A stretch of 16,589 nucleotides of DNA from JAVXAN01 sp036660495 (GCA_036660495.1 JAVXAN010000020.1:1-16589), one strand, 5' to 3'; positions 6,301 to 14,161 are shown, counted from the first letter of the stretch. A program made the numbers and translations. The notes: a model not told the origin generated them from the sequence alone.

Positions 6301-6441
6301 ATCATAATTATCATATTATGTAAGGTTAGCAAATTCATTAAAATATAAAACCCTAATTTAATACAAGAATAAATAAAGGTTTAAGTATCTTTTTATAAAG
6401 TATCTACTTTTACTTAACCACTTCAAAGTCGCTCTTTTTAT

Positions 6442-6470
6442 TTGTTAAAAAAACGTTTTTATGATATTAT
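6442..6470 (+). promoter_or_regulatory. mnmE promoter
   Basis: TTGTTA (6442-6447), 17 bases and TATTAT (6465-6470) with TGA directly before the -10. The 16 bases from 6456 to 6471 recur exactly in the mnmG promoter (7904-7919). Confidence 0.7.
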
Positions 6471-6507
6471 TTAGTTACTTTATTTATCAAAAAGGAGTTG
6501 TGATTTT

Positions 6508-7860
6508 ATGGGGGATACAATTGTAGCTGTATCAACAGCTTTAGCTGAAGGAGCAATAACAATAATACGAATATCAGGTAATAAGGCTATTAGTATTGTG
6601 AATTCAGTTTTTAAAGAAAAAGATTTAACTTTACTAGCTAGTCATACAATTAATTATGGACATATTGTTTATAATGGTGAAATAATAGATGAAGTATTAT
6701 TAATGCTTATGAGATCTCCAAAAACTTATACAACTGAAGATATAATAGAAATAAATTGTCATGGTTCGATTGCAATAGCAAATAAAATTTTAGAAATATT
6801 ATTGATATTAGGTTGCCGTTTAGCAGAACCTGGTGAATTTACAAAAAGAGCTTTTTTAAATGGAAGAATAGATTTAATTCAAGCTGAAGGAGTAATGGAT
6901 TTAATAAATTCAAAAACTGAATTAAAAAGAAAGTTAGCAATAAATGAAGTTTCAGGTACTGTTTCAACAAAAATAAAAAGTTTAAGACAAAAGGTTTTAG
7001 AACTTATTGCTAATATTGAAGTAAATATAGACTATCCTGAATATGAAGATATAGAAATTGTCACTATAAATAAAATTAAAACTGAAATAAATTTAATAAA
7101 AGAAGAAGTAAAAAACATTCTTAATTTATCGGAAAATGGAAAAATAATAAAAGATGGAATTAAAACTTTAATTTTAGGTAAACCAAATGTTGGAAAAAGT
7201 AGTTTATTAAATACGTTACTAGAAGAAGAAAAGGCGATTGTTACATCCTTAGAAGGTACAACAAGGGATGTAGTAGAAGGAAGTTTTATAATAGATGGAG
7301 TTAAGCTTGATATTATTGATACTGCAGGCGTAAGGGATTCTGATAATGTTATTGAAAAAATAGGAATAGATAAAAGCATTAAATTAATTGATGAAGCAGA
7401 ATTGATTTTGCTAGTATTAAACTATAACCAAATTCTTAGTAAGGAAGATAAGTTTTTATTGGAAAAAACAAAAAACAAAAGAAGAATAATAATTATTAAT
7501 AAAATAGATTTAGATAAAGAGTTAACAGTGGATTTAGTAGGAGAAGAAGTTGTTAAGATAAGTACTAAGAATAATGTTGGTTTAGATTTGTTAAAAATTA
7601 AAATAAAAGAATTATTTAATTTTGGTGCTTTTGAAAGTAAAGACTTAACCTTTTTAACTAATGCAAGACAAATTTCGGCTTTAAAGTTGGTTTTAAAGAG
7701 TATAGAGGATATCGAAAAAGCAATAAAAGATAATCTTGAAATAGATATGATAGAAATAGATTTAAGAAGTATGTGGGAGCAGCTTGGAGAAATTATTGGT
7801 ACTAATTATTCAGATGAATTAATTGATCAATTGTTTAGTCAGTTTTGTCTTGGAAAGTAA
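6508..7860 (+). CDS. mnmE: tRNA uridine-5-carboxymethylaminomethyl modification GTPase MnmE
   Basis: MnmE, with MnmG, adds a carboxymethylaminomethyl-type group to C5 of wobble U34 in certain tRNAs, using GTP hydrolysis and a folate one-carbon unit. The 450-residue product has the N-terminal folate-binding part (DTIVAVSTALAEGAITIIRISG). The helical domain and inserted G domain follow. Their motifs are GKPNVGKS (G1, 224-231), TTRD (G2, 251-254), DTAG (G3), and NKID (G4, 331-334). It ends with the family-defining CLGK (447-450), whose cysteine is needed for activity. The ATG at 6508 has AAAGGAG about 9 bases upstream. It is preceded by its own promoter and is not joined to mnmG by overlap, although both face the same way. 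Confidence 0.98.
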   Translation: MGDTIVAVSTALAEGAITIIRISGNKAISIVNSVFKEKDLTLLASHTINYGHIVYNGEIIDEVLLMLMRSPKTYTTEDIIEINCHGSIAIANKILEILLILGCRLAEPGEFTKRAFLNGRIDLIQAEGVMDLINSKTELKRKLAINEVSGTVSTKIKSLRQKVLELIANIEVNIDYPEYEDIEIVTINKIKTEINLIKEEVKNILNLSENGKIIKDGIKTLILGKPNVGKSSLLNTLLEEEKAIVTSLEGTTRDVVEGSFIIDGVKLDIIDTAGVRDSDNVIEKIGIDKSIKLIDEAELILLVLNYNQILSKEDKFLLEKTKNKRRIIIINKIDLDKELTVDLVGEEVVKISTKNNVGLDLLKIKIKELFNFGAFESKDLTFLTNARQISALKLVLKSIEDIEKAIKDNLEIDMIEIDLRSMWEQLGEIIGTNYSDELIDQLFSQFCLGK

Positions 7861-7889
7861 GTTGTATTTTTAATCGTTACTTAATAAAA

Positions 7890-7918
7890 TTGATAATATT
7901 TGTTTTTTATGATATTAT
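7890..7918 (+). promoter_or_regulatory. mnmG promoter
   Basis: TTGATA (7890-7895), a 17-base spacer and TATTAT (7913-7918) with TGA before the -10. The -10 region repeats that of mnmE. I see no terminator between the mnmE stop (7860) and this promoter. Confidence 0.7.
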
Positions 7919-7931
7919 TAAAGCAGTGAAA

Positions 7932-7959
7932 AGCACTTAGTTCCTTAGAATTAGGTGCT
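7932..7959 (+). promoter_or_regulatory. Stem-loop in the mnmG leader
   Basis: A 12-bp stem with two G-U pairs (7932-7943 with 7948-7959) and a 4-base loop begins within about 10 bases of the predicted transcription start. It is followed by AATTTTAT. It could be an mnmE terminator, an attenuator of mnmG or a stabilising 5' cap hairpin; the T-tract is weak. Confidence 0.55.
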
Positions 7960-7991
7960 AATTTTATATAAAAAGGATTGTGGTGATATTA

Positions 7992-9812
7992 ATGAATTAT
8001 GACATAATAATAGTGGGGGCTGGTCATGCCGGAATAGAGGCGGCACTAGCTAGTGCTAGGTTAAATAAAAAAACTCTGTTAATTACAATCAACTTAAATA
8101 ATATAGCAGATATGCCATGTAATCCATCGATTGGAGGATCAGCTAAAGGAATAATTGTACGTGAAATAGATGCTTTAGGTGGTGAAATGGGAATAAATGC
8201 TGATAAAACTCTGTTACAATTAAAAATGCTTAATTCTTCAAAAGGTCCAGCTGTTAGAAGCTTAAGAGCCCAGGCTGATAAAGTTACTTATAAGTTAGAA
8301 ATGATAAAAACTTTAAAAAATCAAAAGAATTTAGAAATATTAGAAGATATAGTAAGCGATTTAATTATAGAAAACAAGTGTGTTATGGGCGTAATAACCG
8401 AATCGGGAAAAACCATTTTTTCAAAAGCAGTTATTTTAACAACGGGAACTTATTTAAAAGCAAACATATTAATTGGTTCATCAAGAACGGATGAGGGGCC
8501 ACATGGTGAAAAAAGCGCGAAATTTTTAAGCAAATGTTTAGAAAAAAATGGTTTTAAGTTATTGCGACTAAAAACTGGAACACCACCAAGAATTAAAAAA
8601 AGTTCAATTGATTATACAAAGTTAAAAAAAGAAAATGGAGATTTAGTCCCATTAACTTTTAGCTTTGAAAATAAAACATACTATGATTATAAAAATCAAG
8701 TACCCTGTTATTTAACGTATACAAATGAAACAACTCATAAAATAATTAAGGAAAACCTTAATAAATCTAGTATGTATGGTGGAATTCAGGAAAAATTAGG
8801 AATTGGTCCTAGATATTGTCCGTCAATTGAAGATAAAGTTGTGAGATTTGCTGATAAAAGCCGTCACCAGTTATTTTTAGAACCAGAAAGTTTAAGTTAT
8901 GATGATATTTATTTACAAGGTTTTTCAACTAGTATGCCACATGATGTTCAAGAAAAAATGGTTCATTCTTTAGTAGGCTTAGAAAATGCGATAATAAAAA
9001 AATACGCATATGCAATTGAATATGATGCAATAGATCCTTTACAACTAAAAAACTCACTTGAAACAAAGGTTGTTACCAACTTATTTACAGCAGGTCAAAT
9101 AAATGGTACAAGTGGTTATGAAGAAGCTGCTTGTCAAGGTTTAATAGCAGGTATTAATGCATGTTTAAAACAAGATGGAAAAACACCACTAGTATTATCA
9201 AGAAGTGAGGCGTATATAGGTGTTTTAATAGATGATTTAATTATTAAAGGTACTATTGAACCATATAGAATGTTGACATCAAGAGCAGAGTATCGCTTGT
9301 TATTAAGACATGATAATGCAGATTTAAGGCTTAGTAAAAAAGCGTATGACTTGGGATTATTACCAAAAGAAAGATATGAAAAACTACTAATTAAGGAAGA
9401 AGAAATAGCACAAATAAAAGAAGAAATAAGACATATAACTTTTCCAAAATATAAGTGTAATTTAGAAACATTATTAAAAAGAGATAATGAAAGAATAAGT
9501 GATTATACTTCAAGTTTATCTAAAAAATATAGTGTTGAAGCTTTAGAACAGGTAGAAATAAGTATAAAATATGAAGGATATATTAAGAAGGCTCTTAAAG
9601 AAGCAGAAAAAGTTCAAAAACTAGGAAAAAAACAAATACCTGAAGACATTAACTATGAAAACATAAATAATATAGCATCCGAAGCAAGGCAAAAACTAGG
9701 ATTAATAAGGCCTTCAACGATAGAACAAGCAACAAGAATAAGTGGTGTAAATCCTTCTGATATTGCCGTTTTATCGGTATATTTAAAGAGGTATTATAAT
9801 GAATCAAAATGA
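7992..9812 (+). CDS. mnmG: tRNA uridine-5-carboxymethylaminomethyl modification FAD enzyme MnmG
   Basis: MnmG (GidA) is the FAD- and NADH-binding partner of MnmE in U34 modification of tRNA. The 606-residue product begins MNYDIIIVGAGHAGIEAA with the dinucleotide-binding GxGxxG at 9-14. It carries the family blocks NPSIGGSAKG, GTYLKA, LKTGTPPR, NGTSGYEEAACQG and TSRAEYRLLLRHDNAD. The C-terminal helical region, which contacts MnmE and tRNA, ends with SGVNPSDIAVLSVYLKR. The frame is open from a GTG at 7980, but GGTGAT at 7983-7988 serves as the ribosome-binding site for the ATG at 7992, which also gives the canonical N-terminus. It overlaps rsmG by 14 bases. Confidence 0.98.
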   Translation: MNYDIIIVGAGHAGIEAALASARLNKKTLLITINLNNIADMPCNPSIGGSAKGIIVREIDALGGEMGINADKTLLQLKMLNSSKGPAVRSLRAQADKVTYKLEMIKTLKNQKNLEILEDIVSDLIIENKCVMGVITESGKTIFSKAVILTTGTYLKANILIGSSRTDEGPHGEKSAKFLSKCLEKNGFKLLRLKTGTPPRIKKSSIDYTKLKKENGDLVPLTFSFENKTYYDYKNQVPCYLTYTNETTHKIIKENLNKSSMYGGIQEKLGIGPRYCPSIEDKVVRFADKSRHQLFLEPESLSYDDIYLQGFSTSMPHDVQEKMVHSLVGLENAIIKKYAYAIEYDAIDPLQLKNSLETKVVTNLFTAGQINGTSGYEEAACQGLIAGINACLKQDGKTPLVLSRSEAYIGVLIDDLIIKGTIEPYRMLTSRAEYRLLLRHDNADLRLSKKAYDLGLLPKERYEKLLIKEEEIAQIKEEIRHITFPKYKCNLETLLKRDNERISDYTSSLSKKYSVEALEQVEISIKYEGYIKKALKEAEKVQKLGKKQIPEDINYENINNIASEARQKLGLIRPSTIEQATRISGVNPSDIAVLSVYLKRYYNESK

Positions 9813-10503
9813 TTTTATTAACGAATTATCAAAACTTGGAATATTTTTATCAGAAGCACAATTAACTCAACTTGATGTATATTATAATAGGTTAATTGAA
9901 TATAATATACATACTAATTTAACTAGAATAACAAACAAAGAAGACGTATATTTAAAACATTTTTATGATAGTTTAACATTAATTAAAGCTTATGATTTAA
10001 ATAATAACAGTAGTTTGTGTGATATAGGTACTGGCGCAGGATTCCCAGGATTAGTATTAAAAATTGTTTTTCCAAATTTAAAAATAACTTTAGTTGATTC
10101 TTTAAACAAAAGAATTATATTTTTAAATAATTTAATTGAAGAACTTGGATTAAAAGACGTTTCATGTGTTCATAAAAGGGCAGAAGAATTTTCTTCTGAA
10201 AATATAGAGCAATTTGACATAGTAACTTGTAGAGCGGTGGCAAAATTAAACGTATTAATTGAAATATGTGTTCCTATGTTAAAAATAGGTGGAATGTTTA
10301 TTCCAATGAAATCAGAAATAACAGATGAAATTTCTCATGCTCAAAAAGCACTAAAACAGTTAAATGCTGAAATTTTAGAGCTATTAGTATTTGAATTACC
10401 AAAAGAAAAGAGCAAAAGGACTTTAATTATTATAAAAAAGTTAAAAAAAAGTAAGTCAATATATCCACGAAAGTTTAGTGAAATTAAGAAAAAGCCATTG
10501 TAA
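9799..10503 (+). CDS. rsmG: 16S rRNA (guanine-N7) methyltransferase RsmG
   Basis: RsmG (GidB) methylates N7 of a guanine in the 530 loop of 16S rRNA using S-adenosylmethionine. The 234-residue product has YNRLIEYNIHTNLT near 29-42 and KHFYDSL at 53-59. The SAM-binding glycine loop is DIGTGAGFPG at 75-84. Later blocks are VDSLNKRIIFL and TCRAVAKLNVL, all family signatures. The C-terminus is basic. The ATG at 9799 lies inside the end of mnmG with AGAGG just upstream, indicating translational coupling. Its last codons form one arm of a terminator hairpin, and the noc promoter -35 overlaps the stop codon. Confidence 0.97.
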   Translation: MNQNDFINELSKLGIFLSEAQLTQLDVYYNRLIEYNIHTNLTRITNKEDVYLKHFYDSLTLIKAYDLNNNSSLCDIGTGAGFPGLVLKIVFPNLKITLVDSLNKRIIFLNNLIEELGLKDVSCVHKRAEEFSSENIEQFDIVTCRAVAKLNVLIEICVPMLKIGGMFIPMKSEITDEISHAQKALKQLNAEILELLVFELPKEKSKRTLIIIKKLKKSKSIYPRKFSEIKKKPL

Positions 10504-10516
10504 TAGTGGCTTTTTT
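10489..10516 (+). terminator. Terminator overlapping the rsmG stop
   Basis: AAAAAGCCA (10489-10497) pairs with TGGCTTTTT (10507-10515), and the T-run continues. The stem starts inside rsmG, and the stop codon is in the loop. Confidence 0.8.
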
Positions 10517-10526
10517 ATTGTATTAT
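10498..10526 (+). promoter_or_regulatory. Possible noc promoter nested in the terminator
   Basis: TTGTAA (10498-10503) and TATTAT (10521-10526) are 17 bases apart. The -35 is in the loop of the rsmG terminator. The transcript would start near 10533 with a leader of about 20 bases that contains the noc ribosome-binding site. Confidence 0.45.
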
Positions 10527-10553
10527 TTACTTAGAATAGAAAAGGGTGATAGC

Positions 10554-11840
10554 ATGCAGGAAAAAGAGGAAATATTAAATATAGACGTAGATGATATTCT
10601 TCCTAATAAATTTCAACCAAGATTAACTTTTAACAAACAAGAACTAGAAGAGTTAGCAAATTCTATTAAAGTTCATGGAATAATAGAGCCTTTAATCGTG
10701 CGTGTTATTAACGGTAAATATGAATTAATTGCGGGAGAAAGAAGGCTTAGAGCATCAAAAATGTTAGGGCTTAATACGGTTCCAGTTATTATAAAATCAT
10801 TAGATGATAAAAATGCAGCTCAAGTAGCGCTTTTAGAAAACATTCAAAGATCTAATTTATCTCCAATTGAAGAAGCTAGAGCGTATAAGAATATAATTGA
10901 TAACGGTTATCTTACCCAAGAAGAATTATCAATAAATCTAGGTAAGAGTCAGCCATCAATATCAAATAAAATAAGGTTATTAAAATTAGACGAAGAAGTA
11001 CAACAAGCATTGTTAAAAAGAATTATTTCTGAAAGACATGCAAGAAGTTTGCTCCCTTTAAAATGGGATAAACAAAAAGTAATCTTACAAGAAATATTAA
11101 CAAAAAAATTAACAGTTAAGGAAACAGAAAACCTTATAATGAATAAATATGGTGTAGAAAAAGAAATAATAAAAAAGGAAGTGATAAAAGTGAATAATGA
11201 GAATGCAAAAGCCCCTCTTTTTGATTCATCAACGTTTGTTCAGACACCTTTAGATAATTCTTTTAGCACTCCAAATAATTTAGATAATCCTCCATTTTTA
11301 GGAGAAATTCAAAATTTATCTGAGTCTAAAATAATTAATGCACCATCTTTAGATATGTTAGAACCAATGAATGTTTTAAAGGAAAATAATTTAGTTCAAA
11401 ATGTAGATCCAATTATTGCATATGAAAATAATGAAATAGGGTCTAACGTTATAACTCCTGAACCAGTGGATTTATCAGGAGAAAAACCGGTTGCTAGTAC
11501 CCCTTTTGTTTTTCCATACATGCCAAAATCCGAATTAAATTCAACAACTAAAGATAGAATAGATACTACTAATTTAGTTGTTGAAGGTTCTAATTCTATT
11601 TTAAATGAAAAACAACCTGATGAAATTAAATTAGAAACAATTGATGATCAATTAGAAATGGTTGATTCGGTTGACTCAGTAGAAGAATCTTCAGATGAAG
11701 GCAATTCATTACTTGTTATGGAAAACGTTGAAAAAATAAAAACTTTAGTAGAACAATTAAAGGATTCTGGTGTTAGTATTAGAATGGAAGAATTTGATTT
11801 TGAAACAATGTATCAATTAATAATAAAATTTGATAAGTAA
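10554..11840 (+). CDS. noc: Nucleoid occlusion protein Noc (ParB family) with extended linker
   Basis: Noc binds DNA sites across the chromosome and blocks division over the nucleoid. The N-terminal ParB domain has EEILNIDVDDILPNKFQPR (5-23). The CTP-binding motifs are GERRLRAS (61-68) and ENIQRSNL (95-102). The helix-turn-helix is near 120-143 (TQEELSINLGKSQPSISNKI). ISERHARSLLPLK (158-170) is closer to Noc than to Spo0J, as is the tail (LVEQLKDSGVSIRMEEFDF...YQLIIKFDK, 398-428). Between about 213 and 388 lies an acidic, Asn/Ser/Pro-rich, probably disordered stretch; Bacillus Noc is about 283 residues, this one 428. AAGGGTGAT sets the ATG at 10554, which gives no N-terminal amphipathic helix. 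Location after rsmG and absence of parA/soj here also fit Noc. Confidence 0.9.
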   Translation: MQEKEEILNIDVDDILPNKFQPRLTFNKQELEELANSIKVHGIIEPLIVRVINGKYELIAGERRLRASKMLGLNTVPVIIKSLDDKNAAQVALLENIQRSNLSPIEEARAYKNIIDNGYLTQEELSINLGKSQPSISNKIRLLKLDEEVQQALLKRIISERHARSLLPLKWDKQKVILQEILTKKLTVKETENLIMNKYGVEKEIIKKEVIKVNNENAKAPLFDSSTFVQTPLDNSFSTPNNLDNPPFLGEIQNLSESKIINAPSLDMLEPMNVLKENNLVQNVDPIIAYENNEIGSNVITPEPVDLSGEKPVASTPFVFPYMPKSELNSTTKDRIDTTNLVVEGSNSILNEKQPDEIKLETIDDQLEMVDSVDSVEESSDEGNSLLVMENVEKIKTLVEQLKDSGVSIRMEEFDFETMYQLIIKFDK

Positions 11841-11844
11841 TTTG

Positions 11845-11866
11845 GACTATTATAATAGTCTTTTCT
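11845..11866 (+). terminator. Terminator after noc
   Basis: A perfect 16-base palindrome, GACTATTATAATAGTC (11845-11860), begins 4 bases after the noc stop and is followed by TTTTCTT. Confidence 0.75.
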
Positions 11867-11868
11867 TG

Positions 11869-11877
11869 TGTTATAAT
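11869..11877 (+). promoter_or_regulatory. Extended -10 promoter for rpiB and the downstream genes
   Basis: TGTTATAAT combines a TGn extension with a perfect TATAAT (11872-11877) directly after the noc terminator. No good -35 is visible at 16-18 bp. Transcription would start near 11884, with GGAGG at 11898 for rpiB. Confidence 0.55.
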
Positions 11878-11907
11878 AATGATAATATAAAAAATATGGA
11901 GGTTATC

Positions 11908-12348
11908 ATGAGAATTGGAATAGCAAGCGATCATAGAGCATTTAAAGTAAAAGAAACATTAAAACAAATTTTAAATTATGAGGTAATTGATTATGGAACG
12001 TATAGTCAAGAGATGGTGGATTATCCAAAATATGCATTAAAGTTAGGTGAAAAGGTAATACAAAAAGAGGTGGATTTAGGAATTGTAATGTGTGGAACCG
12101 GAATTGGAGTATCAATTGCATGCAATAAGGTTAAAGGAATAAGATGTGCAAAAATAGATAATGAAAATGATGCAAAAACTGCTAAAGAACATAATAATGC
12201 AAACGTATTAGCATTTGCTTCTTCAAAAACGCCAGAAGAAATAAAAAAATTAATAGATATATTTGTTAATTCGACTTTTAATTTAGAACCAAGGTATAAA
12301 ATAAGAATAGAACAAGTAGAAAAGTACGAGCAAACAAATGAATATTAA
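11908..12348 (+). CDS. rpiB: Ribose-5-phosphate isomerase B (RpiB/LacAB family)
   Basis: RpiB interconverts ribose 5-phosphate and ribulose 5-phosphate in the pentose phosphate pathway. The 146-residue product is of normal length. It shows the family pattern: MRIGIASDHRAF at the start, then VDYPKYA. The catalytic-cysteine loop GIVMCGTGIG follows with C62, then NKVKGIRCA and KEHNNANVL near 93-101. The related sugar isomerases LacA/LacB share this fold, but a single stand-alone gene with the CGTG loop favours RpiB. An open frame runs upstream to 11830, but it crosses the terminator and promoter; the ATG at 11908 has GGAGG six bases upstream. It overlaps the next gene by 11 bases. Confidence 0.93.
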   Translation: MRIGIASDHRAFKVKETLKQILNYEVIDYGTYSQEMVDYPKYALKLGEKVIQKEVDLGIVMCGTGIGVSIACNKVKGIRCAKIDNENDAKTAKEHNNANVLAFASSKTPEEIKKLIDIFVNSTFNLEPRYKIRIEQVEKYEQTNEY

Positions 12349-12535
12349 ACTAATATTATATGTTATAACAATCCCTTTTAGCTTATGGATAATAACATCA
12401 ATGCGGTTAGAACAGTTTTTTAAAAAAGGATCAGTAATGCAAATTCACTGCTTATCTTTTACTTTATCATTAATATTATCATATATGTTAGTTGGTTTTT
12501 TGTTAGACATGTTTACAACTGCTCGTTTTTTCTAA
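12338..12535 (+). CDS. DUF1146 family small membrane protein (YwzB-like)
   Basis: This 65-residue protein has two predicted membrane helices: about 3-20 (IKLILYVITIPFSLWIIT) and about 42-60 (FTLSLILSYMLVGFLLDMF). A short polar loop with RLEQFFKKG and a Q lies between them. That pattern, and its position just before spoIID, fit the DUF1146 family, whose Bacillus member YwzB lies in the corresponding region near murA-spoIID. The function is unknown. The ATG at 12338 lies inside the end of rpiB with only a weak ribosome-binding site, so translation may be coupled to rpiB. The spoIID ribosome-binding site begins at its stop codon. Confidence 0.75.
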   Translation: MNIKLILYVITIPFSLWIITSMRLEQFFKKGSVMQIHCLSFTLSLILSYMLVGFLLDMFTTARFF

Positions 12536-12547
12536 AAAGGAGATTTT

Positions 12548-13471
12548 ATGCGTAAGGTTTTGATTTTCTTTTTATTACTTATTTTAATTCCTTTTTTAAT
12601 TGTTGGGTTAAGAAATTATGAAGAACTTGAATTCAAATTAAAATATGGTAGTGTAAGTAATCAAAGTATAGTTGTTAAAAGAGTTAGTAAAAATAGAATT
12701 GAAGAAGTTCCACTAGAGGAATATGTTGTTGGAGTAGTAGCAGGCGAAATGCCTGTTACTTTTAATATGGAAGCATTAAAAGCCCAGGCTGTAGCGGCAA
12801 GAACGTATGCTTTAAAAAAAGCTTATGCATCAAAAACTAATTATGATGTTGTTGATACAACAACTAATCAAGTATATTTAGATGAAGAAGATAGAAAACT
12901 AAAATGGAAAAATAATTTTATTAAAAATAATGAAAAAATAAAAGAAGCAGTTATAAAAACCAAAGGGGAAGTAATTTTATATAACAATAATTTAATTGAT
13001 GCTTTATTTTTTTCAACAAGTAATGGTTATACAGAAGATAGTGGGGACGTATTCCAATCACAATATCCATATTTAGTTAGTGTAACATCCTCATGGGATA
13101 AAACCGAATCACCAGTATTTAATACTACCCAAACCATTTTAAAAAACAACTTTTTCTTTAATTTAGGTTTATCAAATCAAGAGTATATTGAAATAAAAGA
13201 TATTATTAAAACTAATACAGGAAGAGTAAAAAAAATAACTATTAATAATGTTGTTTTTGATTCAAAAACAATTGTTAAAGCTTTTTCACTTAGATCATCA
13301 AGTTTTAATATTGAATCATCAGCAGATAGTGTTATTTTTACGGTTTCTGGTTTTGGTCATGGCGTTGGAATGAGCCAGTATGGAGCAAACGGAATGGCAA
13401 AAGAAGGTAAACCATATGATCAGATTTTAAAATATTATTATCAAAATACTAATATAAAAAAAATAAATTAA
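12548..13471 (+). CDS. spoIID: Stage II sporulation protein D (lytic transglycosylase)
   Basis: SpoIID is a membrane-anchored lytic transglycosylase. With SpoIIP and SpoIIM it degrades septal and lateral peptidoglycan during engulfment of the forespore. The 307-residue product has one N-terminal membrane helix (about 4-20), then the family signature VVAGEMPVTFNMEALKAQA. Its glutamate E67 corresponds to the catalytic glutamate. Next come VAARTYALKKA, FFSTSNGYTEDSGDVF, and near the C-terminus GFGHGVGMSQYGANGMA. Length is close to Bacillus SpoIID. The ATG at 12548 is preceded by AAAAAGGAG. No specific sigma-E promoter was recognised, and spoIIM and spoIIP are not in the window. Confidence 0.96.
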   Translation: MRKVLIFFLLLILIPFLIVGLRNYEELEFKLKYGSVSNQSIVVKRVSKNRIEEVPLEEYVVGVVAGEMPVTFNMEALKAQAVAARTYALKKAYASKTNYDVVDTTTNQVYLDEEDRKLKWKNNFIKNNEKIKEAVIKTKGEVILYNNNLIDALFFSTSNGYTEDSGDVFQSQYPYLVSVTSSWDKTESPVFNTTQTILKNNFFFNLGLSNQEYIEIKDIIKTNTGRVKKITINNVVFDSKTIVKAFSLRSSSFNIESSADSVIFTVSGFGHGVGMSQYGANGMAKEGKPYDQILKYYYQNTNIKKIN

Positions 13472-13519
13472 TGTATATTTTTTGATAAATTGTAAAAACT
13501 TAAAATAGAGGTGAAAGAA

Positions 13520-14161
13520 ATGAAAAGAAGAAAGTTAAAATTTGCAGTAAAAGTATTTATCATTGGAGCGTTTGCATTTTCAGCGTTATTTTCAATATCA
13601 ATGTTAGTTGGTGAAAAAGTTCAAACAGTATCATCAAATAATAGTGAGTTTACTTACGTAAATGATTATATTTTTGATACGTACTCTCCAGTTATAAGTC
13701 AAGAAGAAAAGATTGTAAAGCCATATTTATCAGAAGTAGTGTCTGTTTATAAAAGTTTTTATGAAAAGGATGCTACTGAGGAAAAACAACAAAATTCAAT
13801 AATTTTACATGAAGGAATATACATGCAAAATTCGGGTGTTGATTACAAAGCTGATGAATCCTTTGATATTATCGCAGTTTTATCCGGTACAGTAGTAAAT
13901 GTTTTTGAAGATACGTTATTAGGAAATACTATTGAAGTAAGACATAGTACCGATTTAATAACTACGTATCAGTCGCTAGGAGAAGTTTCAGTAAAAAAAG
14001 GTGATACAGTAACACAAGGACAAATCATTGGTAAAAGTGGAACTTGTGCATTAAATGCAAATATAACAAATGGATTACACTTTGAATTATATAAGAATGG
14101 TCAAGTGTTAAATCCTGAAACTTATTATGAAAAAACTCTTAATCAAATAAGTGGGAATTAA
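13520..14161 (+). CDS. spoIIQ: Stage II sporulation protein Q (degenerate LytM/M23 domain)
   Basis: SpoIIQ is made in the forespore and binds SpoIIIAH of the mother cell, bridging the two membranes during engulfment. The 213-residue product has a basic N-terminus and one membrane helix (about 9-30). An extracytoplasmic LytM-like domain spans about 95-200. Its zinc ligands are degraded: the first-motif histidine is N104 in NSGVD (D108 kept). In the HxH motif the first histidine is G185 and only H187 in GLHFELYKNG remains. It is therefore probably a non-catalytic binding protein, as in Bacillus, where one ligand is also lost. The frame is open from a GTG at 13511, but GAGGTGA there is the ribosome-binding site for the ATG at 13520. 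The call rests on the domain plus the spoIID-spoIIID setting. Confidence 0.85.
   Translation: MKRRKLKFAVKVFIIGAFAFSALFSISMLVGEKVQTVSSNNSEFTYVNDYIFDTYSPVISQEEKIVKPYLSEVVSVYKSFYEKDATEEKQQNSIILHEGIYMQNSGVDYKADESFDIIAVLSGTVVNVFEDTLLGNTIEVRHSTDLITTYQSLGEVSVKKGDTVTQGQIIGKSGTCALNANITNGLHFELYKNGQVLNPETYYEKTLNQISGN

Noticed and set aside
6378..6419. Bulged hairpin before the mnmE promoter as a structured RNA or riboswitch
   Set aside because: The stem is only 9 bp with a bulge and a 23-base AT-rich loop, and no known RNA family pattern is visible.
7980..7994. Longer mnmG from GTG at 7980, spoIIQ from GTG at 13511 and the LytTR regulator from GTG at 15492
   Set aside because: In all three the GTG is part of the ribosome-binding site (GGTGAT or GAGGTGA) of the ATG a few bases downstream.
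13473..13507. GTATA plus TTAAAATA upstream of spoIIQ as a sigma-F promoter
   Set aside because: The spacer is about 20 bases, too long, and the GG of the -10 consensus is missing.
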